Assembly (NCBI GenBank): GCA_027859085.1
Contig: JAQIBJ010000102.1
Span: 37,366 to 101,365, forward strand
DNA length: 64,000 bases
DNA from: Mycoplasmatota bacterium
GTDB taxonomy: Bacteria > Bacillota_I > Bacilli_A > Izemoplasmatales > Hujiaoplasmataceae
Reading direction: 5' to 3'
Position numbers and translations under genes: made by a program. The notes beneath the pieces are model-generated. The model did not search any database. It saw only the letters and a list, made by a program, of their open reading frames with translations, and had not been told where the DNA came from. Below, in pieces: positions 26,744 to 35,759 of the stretch. Position 1 is the first letter of the stretch. Every line of letters begins with the position of its first letter.

Positions 26744-29700
26744 ATGATTCTAAATATTATGGCTTCAATTGATTTGTTATTTTATTTTATATTAGGTATC
26801 GCCATCTTCTTTGGCTTTTTAAGAGGTTTTAAAAAATCTTTATTTACATTTGTTGTGATGGCTATTTTCTATATTTTATTCTTTGTCACCTTAAACGCGG
26901 CTGTCAATATGATTTGGTCGATGAATTTAAGTTTCTTAGGTGGCATGTTTGGAAACATTGATCCAGGTTTATCTTCATTCCAATCATTTGAAAGTGATTA
27001 CCAATTAATTATTCAAACATTTTTTAATAATAGTTTTGATTTTACTCAACCCGAAATGGATTTATTGGCTGTTGGAATCATGCAATTTGCTGTTAAAATA
27101 ATATGGGCAATTGTCTATTTTACTGTTATATTATTACTATACAAAATAATTACTGGTATCATTCGTATGATATTTATTAAAGCTGGTAAACCTAAAAAAA
27201 GACTTTTCGGGTCTATCGTTGGTGGTTTGAACGGTGCAATGGCAGTGTTTGTTACCTTAATTGTATTGGGGGGAACGGTATCATTTATTGAAAGTGTTAC
27301 AATTTTAATGGATAATGAACCTGAACAACTTGCTAATAACTTAGTATATGAGCCTAGGACGACGATACTAGAGTTAAATCAATCTATCATTCCTGAAGAT
27401 AATGTTATTGAATTGGCTGAAACAGATCCTGTTGTTGATCCAGCTATGGTTGATACCATGAATGAATTGGTTGATAATTATCATAAGAATATCATTGTTA
27501 AACTCGCAAATACCATTAAAGTAGATTCTACTTTTAATGCAACTGAAAAAGTGCCTCTTCATATTGATTTATTTGATAGAGTCTTATCATTTAAATATGG
27601 AGATGATGAAATAGCATTAAGACATGAAATATCAATCTTTATGAACGCATATAATGTTATACAAGCCTCTGAATATGGTAATACTCAGAAAATAACTGAT
27701 ATTAAAGGTGAAGATATACGAGAAGCATTTACATATTTAGAATCATCTATATTATTGCCAACAGCTTTACCAATTGGTATTAAATATTACAGTAATCAAA
27801 ATGATATTAATTTATCAGTAACTGATGATGAGTTATTCAATTACAATTACACAACTGAAATTGAAAGATTGTCGAATATTCTAGCTGGTGTTTTTGATAT
27901 ATTAAATGAACAAGAAACATCAATCGATGAAGACGGTAATGAAGTAGTTATAGATGGTGCTTGGGTAAGAGATGTCTTTACAGATGTATCTGAATCTCGT
28001 GTTGTCTTATTGGCCACTGAATCAATATTGGTCCCAATGATAGAAGAAGGTAATGGTGAATCAGAGATTTTACAAATCATTGCACTTCCTAATCAAATAT
28101 CTTGGGAAGATGAATATGTAGCAATCGGTAATATCTTAGCAGAAATGATTGACGCTGGGATTTCTATACAAGACATTGAATCAACTGATTTAAACACTGT
28201 CTTAGAAACCTTCGCAAGTATTGATGCAAGTGTTATCGTCGGGTCAAAACTGATTTCTGAAGGGTTAATCAATATATTAAGCGGAGAAACATCTTTAGAA
28301 GGTTTAGATGCTTTAACCGTTCCACAAGATATTACATGGAGAAGTACTGATACTGAAACAGGTGAATTAGAATATGTATTGGTTGCTATACAAGCATTAA
28401 TAAATGAAATGGATAACTTAGATTTTGATAATGTTGATATTGATTTATTAACAGGACTTGATGACGAAACAATCGTTGCACTATTGGATTCATATATTAT
28501 TAGAGCGACCATGTCTGATCAAATTAATACGTTTGAACTTGGAACTTATCAGTTAGTAATACCTGATAATACAATTGATTCACAAGGTTATTATATAAAA
28601 GCAGAATTAGACGCTTTGGTTGAAAGTATCCAGTTATTAGCTGATGTAGATGGTTTTAGTATAGATACATTGTATACATTAACTGATAGTGATCTAGATA
28701 TTTTATTTGCATCTAGCATCATTCAAGCAACTGTTTCAGATATTGTTTTGGATCAAGCAGCATTATCAGCTGGAGCAACGGCAACATTAATCGTTCCAGC
28801 GTCTGTTAGAGAAAATATTGTTGTGAATACACAAACAATTGAACAAATTGAGTTGGATGAATTAAAAGCGATGATCAATGCCTTAAATACTTTAAATATC
28901 ACGGATCTTGATGGTGGTATTGATTCATCAATTATTACATCTGTTTCATCTAGTGATATAAATACCATCATTGAAAGTGAATCATTACATGCGACAATTT
29001 CAAATCTAATCGATACATTTGAATTAGGTGTTTATCAGTTAGTGATTCCTGACAATACAAAGGATTCACAAGGTTATTATACAGGAACTGAATTAGTTGC
29101 TATAATTGAAGGTATACAATTGTTGTCAGATGTTGATAACTTTAGTATTGAAATCTTGTATACATTAAGTAATAATAATTTAGATACATTATTTACTTCA
29201 AATATCATTCAAGCAACCATCTCAGATATTATTTTAGATCAAGCTACCTTGACGACAACCACACCACCGACATTAACCGTTCCAGGTACTTTAAGAGAAA
29301 ACATCGTTGTCGATACACTAACCATGGAACAAATTGAATTGGCAGAATTAAAAGCGATTATCACTGCTTTGAACACATTAGGTACAAGTAACTTTGATGG
29401 TGGTATTAATCCATTAGACATCACTTCATTGTCAACAGGTGACTTAACTACTATTTTAAATAGTGGCTCATTACATGCAACCATTGATGGTATGTTACAA
29501 GATAATAGTGCATTAATTAAACCTGATTTCATATTAAGTGATTTATATGGTTTCACTGATGTTGTTCAAAAAGCTGCTATCATAAACTTTATTGAAGCAG
29601 CACAAGAATTGGGTGAAACTGATATTAGTAGTGCTAGTTTAAACTTTGCTACAATTGCTACTTTAACAGCTTCTGAGCAAGCAACAATTCTTGAATCAGC

Positions 29701-29854
29701 AATTGTTAGAGCAACCATTACACCAGATGTTGAAACAGTTGTCACCAATGCTGCACTCATTGATCCTTATACAGGTACTTGGAATTATGAAACAGTTGGA
29801 AACGTTACTTTAACACAAGCAAGTATTCAAGGTGTTATTGATCAATATTATTAA
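26744..29854 (+). CDS. Second membrane-anchored repeat protein, paralogue of the 2499-aa protein
   Basis: 1036 aa. The N-terminus repeats the four-helix CvpA-like domain (FGFLRGFKKSLFTFVVMAIF; RLFGSIVGGLNGAMAVFV) and the same juxtamembrane region. Six clear repeat helices follow (YIIRATMS, IIQATVS, SLHATIS, IIQATIS, SLHATID, IVRATIT), so it has roughly a quarter of the modules of its neighbour. The extreme C-terminus is shared: AIVRATITPDVET then PYTGTWNYET...SIQGVIDQYY. It has its own RBS (AGGAGG) and lies 121 bases after the first gene, separated by a terminator, so it is probably transcribed on its own. A tandem duplication followed by expansion or loss of modules explains the pair. Confidence 0.78.
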   Translation: MILNIMASIDLLFYFILGIAIFFGFLRGFKKSLFTFVVMAIFYILFFVTLNAAVNMIWSMNLSFLGGMFGNIDPGLSSFQSFESDYQLIIQTFFNNSFDFTQPEMDLLAVGIMQFAVKIIWAIVYFTVILLLYKIITGIIRMIFIKAGKPKKRLFGSIVGGLNGAMAVFVTLIVLGGTVSFIESVTILMDNEPEQLANNLVYEPRTTILELNQSIIPEDNVIELAETDPVVDPAMVDTMNELVDNYHKNIIVKLANTIKVDSTFNATEKVPLHIDLFDRVLSFKYGDDEIALRHEISIFMNAYNVIQASEYGNTQKITDIKGEDIREAFTYLESSILLPTALPIGIKYYSNQNDINLSVTDDELFNYNYTTEIERLSNILAGVFDILNEQETSIDEDGNEVVIDGAWVRDVFTDVSESRVVLLATESILVPMIEEGNGESEILQIIALPNQISWEDEYVAIGNILAEMIDAGISIQDIESTDLNTVLETFASIDASVIVGSKLISEGLINILSGETSLEGLDALTVPQDITWRSTDTETGELEYVLVAIQALINEMDNLDFDNVDIDLLTGLDDETIVALLDSYIIRATMSDQINTFELGTYQLVIPDNTIDSQGYYIKAELDALVESIQLLADVDGFSIDTLYTLTDSDLDILFASSIIQATVSDIVLDQAALSAGATATLIVPASVRENIVVNTQTIEQIELDELKAMINALNTLNITDLDGGIDSSIITSVSSSDINTIIESESLHATISNLIDTFELGVYQLVIPDNTKDSQGYYTGTELVAIIEGIQLLSDVDNFSIEILYTLSNNNLDTLFTSNIIQATISDIILDQATLTTTTPPTLTVPGTLRENIVVDTLTMEQIELAELKAIITALNTLGTSNFDGGINPLDITSLSTGDLTTILNSGSLHATIDGMLQDNSALIKPDFILSDLYGFTDVVQKAAIINFIEAAQELGETDISSASLNFATIATLTASEQATILESAIVRATITPDVETVVTNAALIDPYTGTWNYETVGNVTLTQASIQGVIDQYY

Positions 29855-29873
29855 TGATTCAATATATAGTTAC

Positions 29874-29903
29874 GGGAATATCTTCTGATATTCCCTTTTT
29901 TTT
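29874..29903 (+). terminator. Terminator of the second repeat-protein gene
   Basis: GGGAATATC-TTCT-GATATTCCC followed by eight T. Confidence 0.92.
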
Positions 29904-29978
29904 CTTTAAAATTTGATATATAAGTTGTATAATTAAAAGATATAAATAAAATTCAAAACAAGGAGTCTACATAACTAT

Positions 29979-31625
29979 ATGAAAAAATTACTAAGTATAT
30001 TAGTCGTACTATCTTTATCTTTAGGGTTTTTTGGATGTAATAATTTTGTTGAAATTACAACTGAGCCACAAACAACTGTTGAGATAACCACAGAGATATC
30101 ATCAACAAATGTTCCAACCACTGAAGTAACAACTGTTGAACCTACAACAAGTCTTTCAACTACTGAAGAAACAACTGTTGAACCTACTACAGAAGTAACA
30201 ACCACCGAAGTAAACACAACTATTGAACCTACTACAGAAGATGAGTTTGTGACTATAAATTTATTTTCAATTAATGATTTCCATGGTGGTGCATATACAG
30301 ATATCAGTTTGATTTCTGGTATAGGTGCTTATATAAACTCTGTTCAGGGTCATAAAATTGCTGTTTCAAATGGAGACATATTCCAAGGCACTGCTATTTC
30401 TAATTATTATCACGGAGAAATTCTTGTTGATATATTAAATGAAGCTGGCTTTAAGGGGTTTGTGATTGGTAATCATGAATTTGATTGGGGATTAGACGCT
30501 ATTGAGAACTATAATGATGGTGATGAAACTAATGGAGAATTTAATCAACCAATTCTAGCTGCTAATATTGTTTATGAAGATACATTAGAACCATTAGATT
30601 TTACACAGCCTTATTTTATTGAAGAATTTGAAGGTGTTAGAATTGGTGTTATCGGTATGATGGGACAATTGTCAAATTCTATTGCTGCATCAAGAACTGA
30701 AAATATTATATTTTTAGATCCTGTTCTAACAGCGGCTAAGTATGCTAAAGAATTAAGAGAAGAACAAGATGTAGATGTTGTTGTATTGTACATTCATGAT
30801 AGTTCATGGAATAACGATGAATTTGCAGCCTTAAGTGGTTCTGAAAGAATAGACGCGATGTTTAATGGTCATTCTCATCAAGACGAAGGAACAGAGATTT
30901 ATCGAGGTGGTTTACCAATGCCATATGCACAAATGAATAACTTTGACACATCACTTGTTAGAATTCAATTAACTTATGATTTAAATCTTGATATGCTTAC
31001 AGACTATTCAATTAGTGAAATATCAACAATATTATTAGAAAGTATTAATGATAATCAAATCGATTTAGTGATTGAAGAGTATGCGACTAACCTTGACTAT
31101 GTTAATTTCATTGGTGAAGTCTTAACCACTTCAGAAGGTGATTTTTATAGAGGTGATTTATCTGAATGGGGCGCATCAGTGATAAGAGATTATGCAGGTG
31201 TTGATATTGGCGCAACCAATTCAGGTGGTTTCAGAGTATCAATGGAAGCAGGAGAACTTACTATGGGTGAATTAATCACTATTTATCCATTTGATAACAT
31301 TATTAAAACATCAGAAATGACTGGCCAACAAATCCAGAACTTCTACATAGAAATCATGAATGGTGGCGGAGATATCGTATTTGATGATGGATTGTTTTAT
31401 AATTACAGTACAAATCGACTTGAAATCAATGGCAATCCTATTGTATTAAATCAAACCTATACTGTAGGCGCTGTTGATTACATCTTTGATAAAACTGATT
31501 ATGATTTTATTGAGGGTCAAAACATTACACAAACCATTTATTTTATGAGAGATTTATTAGCAGATGATTTAAGAAATGAAACTGATTTGTTTAATCCTTA
31601 TGATGGATCAAACTATCCTGAATAA
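29979..31625 (+). CDS. 5'-nucleotidase / 2',3'-cyclic phosphodiesterase family lipoprotein (UshA-like)
   Basis: 548 aa extracellular metallophosphoesterase that would release nucleosides and phosphate from nucleotides. Lipobox LGFFGC (Cys19), then a Thr/Glu-rich low-complexity linker (about 25-88, TTEVTTVEPTT) that would hold the enzyme away from the membrane. Metallophosphatase motifs: INDFHGG, GDIFQG, GNHEFDWG, NGHSHQ. The C-terminal 5'-nucleotidase domain has NSGGFR and YPFDN. The pyrimidine-nucleoside phosphorylase gene downstream could use its products. Single gene with RBS AAGGAG. Confidence 0.93.
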   Translation: MKKLLSILVVLSLSLGFFGCNNFVEITTEPQTTVEITTEISSTNVPTTEVTTVEPTTSLSTTEETTVEPTTEVTTTEVNTTIEPTTEDEFVTINLFSINDFHGGAYTDISLISGIGAYINSVQGHKIAVSNGDIFQGTAISNYYHGEILVDILNEAGFKGFVIGNHEFDWGLDAIENYNDGDETNGEFNQPILAANIVYEDTLEPLDFTQPYFIEEFEGVRIGVIGMMGQLSNSIAASRTENIIFLDPVLTAAKYAKELREEQDVDVVVLYIHDSSWNNDEFAALSGSERIDAMFNGHSHQDEGTEIYRGGLPMPYAQMNNFDTSLVRIQLTYDLNLDMLTDYSISEISTILLESINDNQIDLVIEEYATNLDYVNFIGEVLTTSEGDFYRGDLSEWGASVIRDYAGVDIGATNSGGFRVSMEAGELTMGELITIYPFDNIIKTSEMTGQQIQNFYIEIMNGGGDIVFDDGLFYNYSTNRLEINGNPIVLNQTYTVGAVDYIFDKTDYDFIEGQNITQTIYFMRDLLADDLRNETDLFNPYDGSNYPE

Positions 31626-31628
31626 AAA

Positions 31629-31654
31629 AACAAGGACAATTAAATGTCCTTGTT
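31629..31654. terminator. Bidirectional terminator
   Basis: AACAAGGACA and TGTCCTTGTT with T-rich tails on both sides; shared by the nucleotidase gene and the convergent diguanylate cyclase gene, whose stop codon lies within it. Confidence 0.85.
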
Positions 31655-32728
31655 ATTTTTATCATCATACATGCGTTGATCAGCAATATTTAATAAAGCA
31701 TCTAAGTTGTTACCTTCTGTAGGGAATTCAGCATAACCAATACTAACACCAAAGAATGGTTGATTATAATGAAAATGATGATTGATATCCTTTTTAGTGG
31801 TCTCTATTGAAACTTCTTCACGAAGTGTAATCACAATAAATTCGTCACCAGATATTCTATAAACACCAACTCGAGTCTTGAAGGTTTTTCTTAATGCTTC
31901 AGAGAACTGAACCAAATAATAATCACCATTCATGTGACCAAATTGGTCATTAATATCTTTAAAACGATTTAAGTCCATATAATATAAAATATAGGGAGAT
32001 TCTTGTTGAGAAATTTCCTTAAAATCTTTATAAAGCGCCATTCTATTTTTTAATTTAGTTAGATGATCAGTATAAACTAAATTTGTTAATACCTTATTAT
32101 AACTAGAGGTACTGATGATTCTGTAGATAAAATAATAAGAAGCCATAATCATCATAATCATGGAAATATAAAAGATTAATAATGTATAGATAGAATCAAA
32201 ATCAATTAAGAATCTTAAAATATAGATGACGATAAAGTTAAGAATGGGAACAAAAACTGCCGTTTTAAATAACAAATAATCAATTGACGCGAGTACTTTT
32301 TTCAAAGTCTGTTTAATGAAAAAGATGATGATTGGTGTTGATATTAAAAATATCACCACTTGCGTCCACAAAAATGCATATTGATCATTATGACCACTTG
32401 TAATCATAAAGTAGTGGTAAACAAGGCCATTCACTAATAATGTGTGTGAGAATGAAAATGCCATAATGATAATTAACGTATGCAACTTATTTTCATACAA
32501 ATATATAAAAATAAGTAAGTATGTCCAAGAAAAAAGAATGATTAATATACTTGGAACTGAATCTATAAATATTAGAGGTAAGATATTTCTCAAGAATACA
32601 ATTATAATTAAAGAATACAAAATGATTATAAAATATGTCTTATATCGATTAAATTTTCTTTTTGCGACGTATTCAGTTGTTACAATATTAATAAGTAATA
32701 TCAAAATAAAAGAAAAAAGTTGTACCAT
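31640..32728 (-). CDS. Membrane diguanylate cyclase (GGDEF)
   Basis: 362 aa. Six or seven hydrophobic helices fill residues ~1-205, an unclassified membrane sensor, followed by a GGDEF domain: DHLTKLKNRMAL, YMDLNRFKDINDQFGHMNGD, the active-site motif as SGDEF (an accepted active variant), and GVSIGYAEFP. The inhibitory RxxD site five residues before the motif is not present (RVGVYRI), so product inhibition by c-di-GMP is not expected. It would make c-di-GMP from two GTP. RBS GAGGTGG precedes the ATG. Confidence 0.9.
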   Translation of the reverse strand: MVQLFSFILILLINIVTTEYVAKRKFNRYKTYFIIILYSLIIIVFLRNILPLIFIDSVPSILIILFSWTYLLIFIYLYENKLHTLIIIMAFSFSHTLLVNGLVYHYFMITSGHNDQYAFLWTQVVIFLISTPIIIFFIKQTLKKVLASIDYLLFKTAVFVPILNFIVIYILRFLIDFDSIYTLLIFYISMIMMIMASYYFIYRIISTSSYNKVLTNLVYTDHLTKLKNRMALYKDFKEISQQESPYILYYMDLNRFKDINDQFGHMNGDYYLVQFSEALRKTFKTRVGVYRISGDEFIVITLREEVSIETTKKDINHHFHYNQPFFGVSIGYAEFPTEGNNLDALLNIADQRMYDDKNNKDI

Positions 32729-32806
32729 ATGTCCACCTCATAATTAAATTATACTACTAAATGTAATTTGGTAGTTATAAAATTAAAAAAATACAAAAAT
32801 TTGTGC

Positions 32807-33388
32807 TTATGCTTGATCTAAAGGGTTTATATTATAATCAATAACTTTGATTTCTTGATCAAAACTTAATATATTAATTGAACAATTGGTTAATACTGTA
32901 TCATAATCAAAATTAGGAAGATTTTGAACCAAAATGGCTTTAATGACATGTGAATGAGCAATCATTAATACTTGTTTATGTTTATGGCTATTGTCATTAA
33001 AAAATAATTTAAAAAATATTTTTACTCTTTTTTCAATTTGTTCATCTGTTTCCATCCCTGGAATTAAACCTTCATGCACTGCCTCAAAATAACCTTCTTC
33101 TATACGATTACCATCAAAATCGCCAAAATCTCTTTCGATTAGTTCATCTTCAATATGGGTTTTAATCTTTAAACCCATTGAGTCTTTAATGATCTTAGCT
33201 GTCTCAATCGCTCTATCTAAAGGGGAAGACACACAATAATCAAAGTCTAAATTTAGAGATTTTAAATATTTTGCAGTTTGTTTGGCTTGTAATCTACCTG
33301 TTTCATTTAAAGGATTATCCGTTCTACCTTGGATAATCGCATTTTTATTTGCATCAGTTTGTCCGTGTCTTATTATATATATTCTCAT
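32807..33388 (-). CDS. Histidine phosphatase family protein (phosphoglycerate mutase-like)
   Basis: 193 aa. The catalytic RHG motif is IIRHGQTDAN at the N-terminus; SSPLDRAIETAKII, the acid in ERDFGDFDG and the second His in IAHSHVIKAIL complete the branch-1 histidine phosphatase active site. Members range from cofactor-dependent phosphoglycerate mutase to CobC alpha-ribazole phosphatase and broad phosphatases; the sequence does not tell which. Length fits the small phosphatase subgroup and not dPGM (~250 aa). Confidence 0.85.
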   Translation of the reverse strand: MRIYIIRHGQTDANKNAIIQGRTDNPLNETGRLQAKQTAKYLKSLNLDFDYCVSSPLDRAIETAKIIKDSMGLKIKTHIEDELIERDFGDFDGNRIEEGYFEAVHEGLIPGMETDEQIEKRVKIFFKLFFNDNSHKHKQVLMIAHSHVIKAILVQNLPNFDYDTVLTNCSINILSFDQEIKVIDYNINPLDQA

Positions 33389-33519
33389 TTTATCACCGAT
33401 ATTATTATACCCGTTATAAAATATAAATCAAATGATAATGACTATTATCAATTTACTATTAGCAATAAATATTGTATAATATTATGTATTATCGAGACAA
33501 AGTAGAAGAGGTGTTTATT

Positions 33520-34815
33520 ATGAGAATGGTCGATATAATTGAAAAAAAACGCGAAGGACTATCATTATCTGAAAAAGAAATTGAATTTGTGATTACTGGT
33601 TATACCAATAATGACATTCCTGATTATCAGGTATCAGCTTTATTAATGGCTATTTATTTCAAAGGTATGAATAATGAAGAAGCTGCTTTTTTAACAAAAG
33701 CGATGTTATATAGTGGGGATATAATTGATTTATCTAAAATCGATGGTGTGAAGGTCGATAAACATTCAACAGGTGGTGTTGGAGATAAAACAACCTTGGT
33801 ATTGGGTCCATTAGTCGCATCAATGGGTGCGAAATTAGCGAAGTTATCAGGTAGAGGTTTAGGTCATACTGGTGGTACTTTAGATAAGTTAGAATCAATT
33901 GATGGCTTCAATATTTCATTGTCTGAAGAAGACTTTATCAACCAAGTCAATAAAATTAGTATTGCTGTGGCGGGTCAAACAAAAAAACTTGTCCCTGCCG
34001 ATAAATTACTTTATGCATTAAGAGATGTGACAGCGACTGTTCCATCAATTCCTTTAATCGCATCAAGTATTATGTCTAAGAAATTAGCCAGTGGTGCTGA
34101 TGTGATTAGTTTAGATGTTAAAATTGGTGACGGTGCGTTTATGAAAACCATAGAAGATGCTAGAGCGTTGTCTAAGATCATGGTTTCTATTGGTGAATCA
34201 TTGGGTAAAAAGGTGAATGCTTTTATCACTAGTATGGATCAACCATTAGGTTTTGCGGTCGGTAATCGATTAGAAGTTAAAGAAGTTATTGATACCTTAG
34301 AAGGTCATGGACCAAGTGATTTAGAAGAGTTATGTGTTGTAATCGCTGGATATATGGCAAAAGATGCTTTGATAGTTGAAACTGTTGAAGAAGGTAAGAA
34401 ATTAGCACTTGAACATCTAAACAATGGTAAGGCACTTGCTAAATTCTATGAGTTTATTGAAGCGCAAGGCGGACACATTGGTGATTTAGATAACTTTATA
34501 CAAGTTGAAGAAGTCTATGAATATAAAGCAAAATCATCTGGTTACATTAAAAGCATTAAAGCTTTAAACATCGGTTTAGCTTCAATGAAAATTGGTGGTG
34601 GAAGAGAAACCAAAGACGATGATATTGATCCATCAGTTGGGATAGTCTTAACTAAAAAAATTGGTGATAAAGTCAAAAAAGGCGATGTCTTAGCTAAAGT
34701 TTATTTAAATTCTAAATTAACCGATATTGTCTTAGAAGATTTAAATGAAGCTTTTTCCATCACAGATGAAGTGCAAGAGAAAAAACCGATCATAAAGGAA
34801 ATTATTCATTTATAA
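33520..34815 (+). CDS. pdp: Pyrimidine-nucleoside phosphorylase
   Basis: Splits thymidine, uridine or deoxyuridine with phosphate to base and (deoxy)ribose-1-phosphate. Typical start MRMVDIIEKKREG, the phosphate/substrate motif DKHSTGGVGDKTTL, then KLSGRGLGHTGGTLDKLE and the C-terminal GYIKSI...GGGRE. I moved the start from 33472 to the ATG at 33520 because the added 16 residues do not belong to the family and an AGAAGAGG site lies upstream. About 431 aa, normal. Together with the 5'-nucleotidase it suggests nucleotide salvage from outside. Confidence 0.95.
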   Translation: MRMVDIIEKKREGLSLSEKEIEFVITGYTNNDIPDYQVSALLMAIYFKGMNNEEAAFLTKAMLYSGDIIDLSKIDGVKVDKHSTGGVGDKTTLVLGPLVASMGAKLAKLSGRGLGHTGGTLDKLESIDGFNISLSEEDFINQVNKISIAVAGQTKKLVPADKLLYALRDVTATVPSIPLIASSIMSKKLASGADVISLDVKIGDGAFMKTIEDARALSKIMVSIGESLGKKVNAFITSMDQPLGFAVGNRLEVKEVIDTLEGHGPSDLEELCVVIAGYMAKDALIVETVEEGKKLALEHLNNGKALAKFYEFIEAQGGHIGDLDNFIQVEEVYEYKAKSSGYIKSIKALNIGLASMKIGGGRETKDDDIDPSVGIVLTKKIGDKVKKGDVLAKVYLNSKLTDIVLEDLNEAFSITDEVQEKKPIIKEIIHL

Positions 34816-34871
34816 CAATTATTAAAATATAAATCATCGATTAATATAAGATTTATGATATAATATATTTA

Positions 34872-34960
34872 CATGGGGAGCTTAGTAAACTAGGCTGAGA
34901 GTATAACTATTAGTTATAGACCTTACCTGATCTGGGTAATGCCAGCGTAGGATAATATCC
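34872..34960 (+). ncRNA. TPP (thiamine pyrophosphate) riboswitch
   Basis: THI-box consensus is clear: GGGGAGCTT near the 5' end, GGCTGAGAG, ACCTGATCTGGGTAATGCCAGCG and AGGATAAT. It lies between a TATAAT-type -10 box (34859) and a terminator in front of thiT. Confidence 0.95.
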
Positions 34961-34967
34961 GAACGAT

Positions 34968-34993
34968 AGGTCCCTTTTTTATGGGGCCTTTTT
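34968..34993 (+). terminator. Terminator controlled by the TPP riboswitch
   Basis: AGGTCCC pairs with GGGGCCT (one G-T pair), followed by TTTTA. It lies directly after the aptamer and before the thiT ribosome site. Confidence 0.8.
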
Positions 34994-35024
34994 ATATTGG
35001 CCTCAAAAAAAGAAGGAGGAAGCA

Positions 35025-35654
35025 ATGAAAAAAGATGTAAGAGTATTTTCAGAAGTAGCGATTTTAGTAGGAGTAGCAGTGGTATTCGACATTGTCTTTG
35101 GGATTTTATCACAAGGCATATTTCCATGGGGTGGTTCAATATCACCAGCCATGTTACCGATATTTTTAATTGCCTATAGACGGGGAGTTAAAACTGGACT
35201 ATTTGCTGGTTTTATATTCGCTGTGATTCAATTGATGATTACTGGTATGATATCAAGTGGTGTAATAGCCGCAATTCCTGAATCAAATTATATTGGCCCT
35301 GGTTGGCTAAAATTAATATTGGTTTATCTATTAGACTATATCATTCCCTTCACTTTACTTGGTCTAGCGGGTATATTTAAGAATTCTTTAACCAAACTAA
35401 AACCATTTATCATGGGTATGGTCTTGGCCTCATTCATCCGTTATATCTTTCATGGTATTTCTGGAGTATTAATTTGGGGTAGCTACACAGAATGGTTTAA
35501 TGAGGAATTCGGAACAAATCTTAGCCCATTCCTCTATTCATTTGTCGCTTATAATCTACCATACATGGCTGCTTCATTAGTATTTTGTATTGTTGTGGGA
35601 TATATCTTGTTTAAGCGGGATATAGTGACTATAAATTTAGAAGTTAAAAACTAA
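35025..35654 (+). CDS. thiT: Thiamine ECF transporter S component
   Basis: 209 aa integral membrane protein with six helices that binds thiamine outside and delivers it through a shared ECF module. Family motifs: WGGSISPAMLPIFLIAYRRG, LLDYIIPFTLLGLAG and FIRYIFHGISGVLIWG, which in ThiT proteins line the thiamine pocket. It is single behind the TPP riboswitch. No thiamine synthesis genes are in the window. AGGAGG precedes the start. Confidence 0.95.
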   Translation: MKKDVRVFSEVAILVGVAVVFDIVFGILSQGIFPWGGSISPAMLPIFLIAYRRGVKTGLFAGFIFAVIQLMITGMISSGVIAAIPESNYIGPGWLKLILVYLLDYIIPFTLLGLAGIFKNSLTKLKPFIMGMVLASFIRYIFHGISGVLIWGSYTEWFNEEFGTNLSPFLYSFVAYNLPYMAASLVFCIVVGYILFKRDIVTINLEVKN

Positions 35655-35676
35655 GAGAGTTTTCTCTCTTTTTTTT
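35653..35676 (+). terminator. Terminator of thiT
   Basis: AAGAGAG-TTTT-CTCTCTT followed by T-rich sequence. Confidence 0.8.
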
Positions 35677-35685
35677 ATTTATTTT

Positions 35686-35712
35686 TTAGCACTCAAAACT
35701 TGACTGTGCTAA
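35686..35712 (+). promoter_or_regulatory. CIRCE-like operator (HrcA site) upstream of htpG
   Basis: TTAGCACTC-N9-CTGTGCTAA matches the CIRCE consensus TTAGCACTC-N9-GAGTGCTAA with a perfect left arm and two mismatches in the right arm. It overlaps the -35 box of the htpG promoter, as an effective repressor site would. HrcA itself is not in the window. Confidence 0.85.
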
Positions 35713-35727
35713 TATAAATGATATAAT
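35700..35727 (+). promoter_or_regulatory. htpG promoter
   Basis: TTGACT (35700-35705) and TATAAT (35722-35727), spacer 16 bases. The -35 lies inside the CIRCE-like operator. Confidence 0.8.
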
Positions 35728-35759
35728 GTTATTGATAAAAACAATTATAGGAGGCATAT

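Noticed and set aside
21780-29760. Minus-strand ORFs of 60-140 aa opposite the giant genes (for example 28093-28512)
   Set aside because: They are shadows of the repeat coding sequence: low-complexity Ser/Ile-rich translations, no ribosome sites, and they recur wherever the modules recur.
34882-35145. 87-aa minus-strand ORF across the TPP riboswitch
   Set aside because: Covers the riboswitch, terminator and thiT start on the wrong strand; low-complexity Leu-rich translation.
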